10,695 nucleotides of DNA from CAYYNP01 sp964472545 (GTDB lineage Bacteria; Planctomycetota; Planctomycetia; Pirellulales; Thermoguttaceae), in contig CAYYNP010000330.1 in the NCBI GenBank assembly GCA_964472545.1, positions 1-10,695 on the forward strand, written 5' to 3'. Numbering within the stretch: position 1 is the first letter of the stretch; every line of letters begins with the position of its first letter. Shown here one piece after another: positions 6,363 through 10,695 of the stretch. The notes beneath the pieces are model-generated. The model made no database searches and had not been told where the DNA came from. It worked only from the letters and a program-made list of their open reading frames with translations. The position numbers and the translations under genes were made by a program.

Positions 6363-7545
6363 TCTCCAACCATTCCGGCAGCGTGCCATCGCCCGTCTTC
6401 TTGCCTGCAAGCAGCCAACTCAGATTGAAACGTGCCATCGTGGCGCCGCCTTTGGGGCCGCCCTCGAAAAAGAGGTAGGCTTGACCTTCACTCTTCGTGC
6501 CCGGCCGGCCGGCGAAGAGCGAGGAATACGCAAACGGCCCTTCAAAGACCAATCGCTTCAGCGGCCAGGTCTTCCCGCCGTCGAAGCTGACCCAAACGGT
6601 CCCGTGATGCCGTCCGCCAGGCGAATCGCAGTTGCCAAACAGCACGATATCGCGGCCCTCAATCGGCAGCCGCGTCATGCCGCCCATGCAGCCGTAGGTC
6701 GTGTTCTGAGGGCCGTCCGGCAGGATCTCGACCACCTGCCAGTCGCGCCAGGTTTCCCCGCCGTCGTCACTCCACGCATGACGGCGCCGTTTCGGGGGCT
6801 TGTGCTCGTTCCAATGGCTGCGGGAGTTGTAGTACAGCCGGCCGTCGGACAGTTCGACCACGCAGGCCTCTCCGGTGGCCGTCTCGGCAAACGGCTTGCT
6901 CGTGTCCCAGGTCGCGCCGTCGTCGTCGCTGTAGATCGCGGTGGTATAGTGCGTGGGCCAGTATTGCCGGTCGTTGCTCACGCCGTAGTGCCGCGCGGGC
7001 CGGACCAGCCGGCCGGCATGTTTGCCGTGCCGCAGCGTGATGCCGTGTTCGTTCATGCACATTGAGGGGACGTTTCCGTTGGCGTCCGGCCGGATCGTCG
7101 TCTCTTGGGCCTTCCACGTCTTGCCGTGGTCGCGGCTGCGATAGACGGTAAGCGGCGCCGGCGGGTGCCGTTCTTCCACGAACACGAGCACGTCGCCGGT
7201 GGTCTCGTCGACGGTAGCCCCGCCGGCCTGAATGCCGGGCCCAATTGCAATCGTATCGCCCCAGGTCGCGCCGCCGTCTTCACTACGCCGCACACGGAGG
7301 CTCGTCGCGCCCCACGTGGCCAGGATTGTGCCGTCGGTCGCTACCACGACGTTGGGGAATCGCTCGTCGGGGAAGACCTGCACGAAGTCGAGCTTCGGCT
7401 CTCCCAGAAACGCGTCGATCTTGCCCTCGGCCGGATGACCTGCCGCCGTGAGCCGGGCTTTCGGCGCCGCCGGCTCGGCCGCGCTCGTAGCGACGGCTGC
7501 CAGGACAACGATCATGACACAGCCCAGGCGTTTGCGAGTCACCAT
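6319..7545 (-). CDS. Exported Asp-box (BNR) sialidase-like protein
   Basis: The predicted protein has 408 residues from the ATG at 7545; an ATG at 7551 adds two residues but sits only 2 nt from AGGAGG. The N-terminal signal peptide is about 1-23. Five Asp boxes of the form SxDxGxTW start near residues 88, 137, 206, 259 and 320, as in six-bladed sialidase propellers. Other GH33-like features are ERFPNVV (R62, a variant of the RIP motif), GEACVVELSDGRLYYNSRS (E226, R242), and FAYSSLF with LFFEGG (Y340, E361), plausible equivalents of the nucleophile pair and Arg triad. The loop after ILATW is short (GATSLRVRR), and the acid/base Asp of true exo-sialidases is not obvious. Sialidase activity is therefore uncertain. 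The gene follows the SGNH hydrolase with overlapping signals, so the two are co-transcribed. The last 13 residues come from a repeat element. Confidence 0.87.
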   Translation of the reverse strand: MVTRKRLGCVMIVVLAAVATSAAEPAAPKARLTAAGHPAEGKIDAFLGEPKLDFVQVFPDERFPNVVVATDGTILATWGATSLRVRRSEDGGATWGDTIAIGPGIQAGGATVDETTGDVLVFVEERHPPAPLTVYRSRDHGKTWKAQETTIRPDANGNVPSMCMNEHGITLRHGKHAGRLVRPARHYGVSNDRQYWPTHYTTAIYSDDDGATWDTSKPFAETATGEACVVELSDGRLYYNSRSHWNEHKPPKRRRHAWSDDGGETWRDWQVVEILPDGPQNTTYGCMGGMTRLPIEGRDIVLFGNCDSPGGRHHGTVWVSFDGGKTWPLKRLVFEGPFAYSSLFAGRPGTKSEGQAYLFFEGGPKGGATMARFNLSWLLAGKKTGDGTLPEWLESPKKGTGSVDDPQK

Positions 7546-7553
7546 GTTCATCT

Positions 7554-7559
7554 CCTCCT
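7554..7559 (-). promoter_or_regulatory. Ribosome binding site of the sialidase-like gene, overlapping the SGNH stop codon
   Basis: AGGAGG on the minus strand (7559 to 7554) lies 8 nt before the ATG at 7545 and only 2 nt before the ATG at 7551, which favours 7545. The upstream gene's TAG stop (7560-7558) shares two bases with this site, so ribosomes ending the SGNH protein finish on the next gene's binding site. Confidence 0.85.
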
Positions 7560-8313
7560 ACTCACCCAACATCCGCTTCAACTCCGGCTCGATTGCCTTG
7601 GCCCAAATCTGATATCCCTTTTCGCTCGGATGCGTCGTATCGGGCATATTCTCCGCCGACAGATGACCTTTCTCGTCGAGAAACGCCGGGCCGATATCCA
7701 GCAGTTTCACGTTCTTCATGCCTTTCAGCAACTCCGGCAGGTAGGAGTTAAGCTCGACGATCTCCTTGCGGTGCGGATGGTCGGCCTCGCGGCGGCGTGG
7801 GAATACGGCCAGCACCAGGATCTCCGTTTCCGGGTAGAGTTCCATCAACTTCTGCACCACCGCCTGCACGCCGTCGGCCGCTTGCCTGGGCGTGTCGCTT
7901 CCCCAGCAGATGTTGTTCGTGCCGATCAGCAACACGGCGCCCTTGGGCGCCTTTTCGAGCTTCGGCAGATGGTCCAACCGCCAAAGAACGTGCTGCGTGC
8001 GGTCGCCGCCGGCTCCGAGATTGATCGCCTTGCGCGGCTCGAAGTGCTCCTTCCAGACCTTGGCCCCTTCACCGTCGAAACCGTGCGTGATCGAGTCGCC
8101 GATCATCAACAGGTCGATATCGCCCTTGGCCATCTGGCCGATCTTCTCGGCCTGCAAGGCAAACCACCACTCGACGATACGCGGCGCCGGCACCACGGCG
8201 TGGTTCACTGCGGCGGCCGCTGCCTCTTGCGGGTTCGCCGCGACGGGTTCCGTGTGCAGCAACGAGGTCGTTGCAGTGATTGCCACAAGAGTGAGAGTCG
8301 ATACGCGCGTCAT
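7558..8313 (-). CDS. Exported SGNH/GDSL hydrolase, PAF-acetylhydrolase-like
   Basis: The predicted protein has 251 residues. GAGAGGA lies about 8 nt before the ATG at 8313. A signal peptide covers about 1-26 (ends PVAA). All SGNH blocks are visible: block I IGDSITHGF with nucleophile S74; block II NLGAGGDRTQHVLWRL (98-113), very like mammalian PAF-AH Ib catalytic subunits; block III LIGTNN with N133; block V DTTHPSEKGY with D225 and H228. The full Ser-Asp-His set suggests an active esterase, probably removing acetyl or other short acyl groups from a glycan; the substrate is inferred. It is the first gene of a two-gene minus-strand unit with the sialidase-like gene. A small hairpin (CTGTGC/GCACAG, 8337-8356) and paired hairpins (8359-8404) lie upstream of its start. 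Confidence 0.92.
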   Translation of the reverse strand: MTRVSTLTLVAITATTSLLHTEPVAANPQEAAAAAVNHAVVPAPRIVEWWFALQAEKIGQMAKGDIDLLMIGDSITHGFDGEGAKVWKEHFEPRKAINLGAGGDRTQHVLWRLDHLPKLEKAPKGAVLLIGTNNICWGSDTPRQAADGVQAVVQKLMELYPETEILVLAVFPRRREADHPHRKEIVELNSYLPELLKGMKNVKLLDIGPAFLDEKGHLSAENMPDTTHPSEKGYQIWAKAIEPELKRMLGE

Positions 8314-8358
8314 GATTTGGGTCCTCTCTTCGCAGGCTGTGCGGGAATAAGCACAGTA

Positions 8359-8404
8359 GGCGTCTCGCTCCGCGAGACGCCACTACATCTCGCGGAGCGA
8401 GATG
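8359..8404. repeat. Paired hairpins made from one 15-mer and its reverse complement
   Basis: The first hairpin has perfect 10-bp arms (8359-8368 and 8372-8381) with a 3-nt loop TCC. The second has perfect 8-bp arms (8386-8393 and 8397-8404) with loop GGA. The 15-mer TCTCGCTCCGCGAGA at 8363-8377 is the exact reverse complement of 8388-8402, so the two can also pair as one long stem or cruciform. The element lies between divergent genes, 46 nt before the SGNH start. I recall the CTCGCTCCGCGAG type as common in planctomycete intergenic DNA; copy number is not visible here. Confidence 0.8.
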
Positions 8405-8486
8405 GCGACTATGTCATTGAACGTCACTTTAGCATCGCCGCTACGCCGTGTCCATCTGCTCTCCGGCTGCTCCCCGGGCAGGGGAC

Positions 8487-8515
8487 TTGAAAGGCGGACG
8501 TCGCAAGGTTATCGT
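8487..8515 (+). promoter_or_regulatory. Candidate sigma-70-type promoter for the esterase gene
   Basis: TTGAAA at 8487-8492 and TATCGT at 8510-8515 are separated by 17 nt, with five of six and four of six consensus matches. The implied start is about 45 nt before the ATG at 8567. The site resembles the candidate before the DUF1080 gene (CTTGAAA, same spacing), which slightly strengthens both. Confidence 0.35.
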
Positions 8516-8550
8516 CAACTCGCTGGCAAACACGGCAGACAGCGAACCTC

Positions 8551-8556
8551 GGGAGG
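8551..8556 (+). promoter_or_regulatory. Ribosome binding site deciding the start of the esterase
   Basis: GGGAGG lies 10 nt before the ATG at 8567. An in-frame ATG at 8402 would add 55 residues translated from the paired-hairpin repeat and promoter region, with no signal-like character. The site and the signal peptide after 8567 favour the later start. The surrounding TCGGGAGGAC is identical to that before the carbon-nitrogen hydrolase. Confidence 0.7.
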
Positions 8557-8566
8557 ACCATCGGCC

Positions 8567-9733
8567 ATGGAAAAAGCGACCAGATGCCTTCTCGCCGTGC
8601 TGGCGGGACTGTCCGCGATCGGCCTGGCAGCCGCACAGGACGGCAGCGCGAGGCCGTTTGCCGAATATCCGCAACCGGCGGCCGATTATCTGTCGCGGCT
8701 GCACGGCGACGGCACGCCGGCCTCTCGGCTCGGGGCGCTGTCTTATCGGCCGGATTACCCCGGCGGCTTCGCGGCCTGGCAGCGAGACGCCCGCAAGAAG
8801 CTGACCGGCCTGTTAGGACTGGACCGCATTTGGCGCGACGCGGGCGACCACCAGCCGGCCGTGCGTCTGGGCGAGCCAGTTCGTGAAGACGGTTACGATC
8901 GCCGGCGGGGAGAGATCGAAACCGAGCCCGGCGTGACCATCCCGTTTTGGCTGTTAACGCCGCACGGCGAGGCCACGAAGACCCGCCCGCTGGCGATCTG
9001 TGCCCACGGCCACGACCCCAACGGCTGGAACACCTACGCCGGCGTCTACGGCGATGAAAACCATCGCAAGACCACGCTTGCCAAAGACGGCGACCCCGGG
9101 GTGCAGGCCGTGCGGCGCGGCTTTGTAACGCTCGTTCCGGCTACCCGCGGACTGGCCACAGCGGCGTCGATCCCGGACCTCAAGGGCCGTCACGGGGCTC
9201 GTCCGTGCCGAGCCCAGTTGGTGCACTGCCTGCTGGCGGGCCGGACGGCCGTCGGCGAGCGCGTTTGGGATACGCGGCGGCTGTTGGATTGGGCCCTCGA
9301 GACGCTGCCCGGGATCGATCCCGAGTCGGTCGTCCTGCTGGGAAACTCCGGCGGCGGTGTGCTGACGGTCTATGCCGCGGCCTTGGACGAACGCATTAAG
9401 GTGGCCGTGCCGAGTTGCTCGTTTACGTCGTACACCAGTGCGTCGGGCTTCATCTTCCACTGCGACTGCTGCCTCGTGCCGCGCGCCCAGGCCGAACTCG
9501 GCGACATGGCCGACGTCGGCGCGCTGGCCGCCCCGCGAGCGCTGCTGGCCGTGCATGGGCGGAAGGATGGGCTGCACAATTCCCCCGACGTGGAAGCCGC
9601 CATGGCCCGCGTACGTACGATCTACGCGGCAGCCGGCGCGGCGGGCCGTTTTCGCCACGCTTGGGGCGCGGCCGGGCACAAGTTCTATCCGGAGATCATG
9701 TGGCCGTTTATCGAATCGGGGCTAACGAAGTAG
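8567..9733 (+). CDS. Exported alpha/beta hydrolase (acetyl xylan esterase / dienelactone hydrolase-like)
   Basis: The predicted protein has 388 residues. The N-terminal signal peptide (about 1-24) ends in LAAAQDG. The alpha/beta-hydrolase core is clear: the strand with oxyanion-region motif CAHGHDPNGWN (145-155), nucleophile elbow LLGNSGGG with S261, acid-strand LLAVHGRKDGLHN with likely D334, and GHKFYP with likely H371. Order and spacing fit the Ser-Asp-His triad of large secreted bacterial esterases of the abhydrolase_7 or acetyl xylan esterase type. The N-terminal 130 residues, with a tryptophan-rich FAAWQRD..LTGLLGL segment, match the usual leader region of that group. It probably deacylates a plant- or algal-type polysaccharide; that is inference. 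A divergent SGNH gene lies upstream, and a beta-helix gene starts 63 nt downstream on the same strand, possibly in one transcript. Confidence 0.88.
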   Translation: MEKATRCLLAVLAGLSAIGLAAAQDGSARPFAEYPQPAADYLSRLHGDGTPASRLGALSYRPDYPGGFAAWQRDARKKLTGLLGLDRIWRDAGDHQPAVRLGEPVREDGYDRRRGEIETEPGVTIPFWLLTPHGEATKTRPLAICAHGHDPNGWNTYAGVYGDENHRKTTLAKDGDPGVQAVRRGFVTLVPATRGLATAASIPDLKGRHGARPCRAQLVHCLLAGRTAVGERVWDTRRLLDWALETLPGIDPESVVLLGNSGGGVLTVYAAALDERIKVAVPSCSFTSYTSASGFIFHCDCCLVPRAQAELGDMADVGALAAPRALLAVHGRKDGLHNSPDVEAAMARVRTIYAAAGAAGRFRHAWGAAGHKFYPEIMWPFIESGLTK

Positions 9734-9783
9734 ACTCATGCGAGACCGCACTCTGCCATACGACAACACTCCCCTGGACCGAA

Positions 9784-9789
9784 AAGGAG
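9784..9789 (+). promoter_or_regulatory. Ribosome binding site supporting a GTG start
   Basis: AAGGAG lies 7 nt before the GTG at 9797. No ATG is available in this frame until residue 80, well past the signal peptide, so this site is the main evidence for the GTG start. Confidence 0.75.
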
Positions 9790-9796
9790 CGTCGAC

Positions 9797-10695
9797 GTGA
9801 GAAAGTCAAACGCCAAATCATGTTCCCTATTGCTCGCCGCCGCGCTGGGTGGACTGGTAAGCACGTTCGGATCCCATGCCGTCGCCGAATCGTGGGAAGA
9901 CGAAACGGTGCTCGTCTCGCCGCAAGGCGATCAGACCGTCGTCCGGCCGGTCCGCGGCGACAAGATCCTCTTTCAAAACGCCGATCCGCAGTTCGCCGTC
10001 GAATGGGGGCTGGCCAACGCCCGAAACACCGTGATGCTCTCCGGCAAGTATCTCATCGGTGAGAGCATCGACGTGCCGCGCGACGACGTGACGTTGATCG
10101 TCGGCCAAGGTGCCGAAATCGCCCTGAACCCGGACACCGAGCACACCACCGACATCGGCTTCCGCCCCGCCGGATCGCACCATCTGGTGCCGCTGATCTA
10201 CAACCGCGGCAAGAACAACGTGCGGGTGATCGTGCTGGGCACGCTGGTTCGCTCCATCTGGGAAGACCAGAAGCCGTGTAAACAGACGTTTCCCGTAGTC
10301 TTCGACGGCCGCAACGAAGAGCGCACGTGCGGCGTCGAAGGCGGCACGCTGGTGGTGGCCGGGTCGTCGGGCCAGTCGTTCCTGCTGCTGGACTCCCGCG
10401 GCATACAGGTGCCGCTGGTGACTTTGGATTCCGAGTCGACACTCGACGCCGTGCTCACCCTGGAAGGCTGCGAAAACTGCAACCTGGGGATGATCGTCAA
10501 TCTGGCCCCGGAGCCCGGCGGCAAGACGGGCGAGACGATCGACCTGAACTCGAGTAACCGCAGCATCCGCATCGAACGACTCGTGGGCGAGCGCTCCCAA
10601 GAGATCATCGACCTCAACGGCAGCCACGCCGACGTCCGGGAACTCGTCTCCATCGGCCGCCCCCAAAAGCTGCTCTGCTTCTGCGTCGGGTCCGG
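9797..10695 (+). CDS. Exported beta-helix-like protein of unknown function, N-terminal part; 3' end outside window
   Basis: The frame is open from GTG at 9797 to the window edge (299 complete codons, no stop). Residues 1-30 form a typical signal peptide: RKSNAKS, then a hydrophobic core LLLAAALGGLV, ending HAVA before ESWEDE. Residues about 58-115 (FQNADPQFAVEWGLANAR, NTVMLSGKYLIGESIDVP, DDVTLIVGQGAEI) resemble the start of pectate-lyase-superfamily right-handed beta-helices, where an index of positions and a 'TV.L..GKYLI' strand come first. Later parts alternate short strands and turns (VRVIVLGTLVRS, GGTLVVAG, DAVLTLEGCENCNLGMIV), consistent with helix coils. Several Cys (in CENC and CFC) are unusual for this fold. 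No catalytic residues can be assigned. It could be a polysaccharide lyase, an epimerase or a non-catalytic binding protein. It follows the esterase by 63 nt, consistent with glycan degradation. Codon use matches the neighbours. Confidence 0.85.
   Translation, partial: MRKSNAKSCSLLLAAALGGLVSTFGSHAVAESWEDETVLVSPQGDQTVVRPVRGDKILFQNADPQFAVEWGLANARNTVMLSGKYLIGESIDVPRDDVTLIVGQGAEIALNPDTEHTTDIGFRPAGSHHLVPLIYNRGKNNVRVIVLGTLVRSIWEDQKPCKQTFPVVFDGRNEERTCGVEGGTLVVAGSSGQSFLLLDSRGIQVPLVTLDSESTLDAVLTLEGCENCNLGMIVNLAPEPGGKTGETIDLNSSNRSIRIERLVGERSQEIIDLNGSHADVRELVSIGRPQKLLCFCVGS

Noticed and set aside
7105..8490. 461-residue open frame on the plus strand over the SGNH and sialidase-like genes
   Set aside because: It runs antisense to two well-supported genes and through the paired-hairpin repeat. 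The long frame is expected from GC-rich codon use.
8402..8566. Upstream ATG extending the esterase by 55 residues
   Set aside because: The extension is translated from repeat and promoter-like DNA and lacks signal character; GGGAGG at 8551 fits the ATG at 8567.
9827..10666. 279-residue minus-strand frame at the window end
   Set aside because: It is antisense to the signal-peptide-bearing beta-helix gene, which has a good ribosome binding site, and it shows no domain of its own.

Overview
The window looks like chromosomal DNA of a planctomycete, most likely of the Pirellulales type. No marker gene is present. The call rests on GC-rich codon use, a very large secreted protein ending in a planctomycete-style dockerin-like pair, a DUF1080 (3-keto-disaccharide hydrolase) protein, an Asp-box sialidase-like protein next to a PAF-acetylhydrolase-like SGNH enzyme, and several palindromic intergenic repeats. 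These features occur together in that phylum. I see no rRNA, tRNA, CRISPR array, transposase or phage gene.

Layout. Positions 2-3772 (+) are the C-terminal 1256 residues of a giant exported protein: a beta-helical region, a PKD-like domain apparently interrupted by a seven-repeat FG-GAP propeller, a tandem-95/VCBS-type domain, a conserved pre-dockerin module and a dockerin-like pair. Next are an exported nitrilase-superfamily carbon-nitrogen hydrolase (3976-4842, +) and a DUF1080 protein (5046-6032, +). Two minus-strand genes follow, an SGNH/GDSL hydrolase (8313-7558) and an Asp-box sialidase-like protein (7545-6319). They overlap in control signals: the ribosome binding site of the second contains the stop codon of the first. 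An alpha/beta-hydrolase esterase (8567-9733, +) and the start of an exported beta-helix-like protein with a GTG start (9797 to the window end, +) close the window.

All six genes whose start is visible begin with a probable signal peptide, so the window is a run of exported proteins. Five are enzymes or enzyme-like: amidase/nitrilase-like, glycan hydrolase-like, sialidase-like and two esterases. The reasonable inference is extracytoplasmic breakdown of decorated polysaccharide or glycoprotein. The only firm operon evidence is for the SGNH and sialidase-like pair.

The gaps between genes are all under 300 bases and are rich in structure. They hold a 79-nt near-perfect palindrome (3805-3883), three related elements sharing a GTCCCCTTTTT arm (near 4875, 6139 and 6260), a strong simple hairpin (6078-6110), and paired hairpins built from one 15-mer and its reverse complement (8359-8404). 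One element supplies the last residues of the sialidase-like protein. I found no convincing wholly new defence or metabolic system. The observations most worth checking are the nested PKD/propeller architecture, the repeat elements that may act as two-way terminators, and the sialidase-like protein whose usual acid/base loop is not visible.
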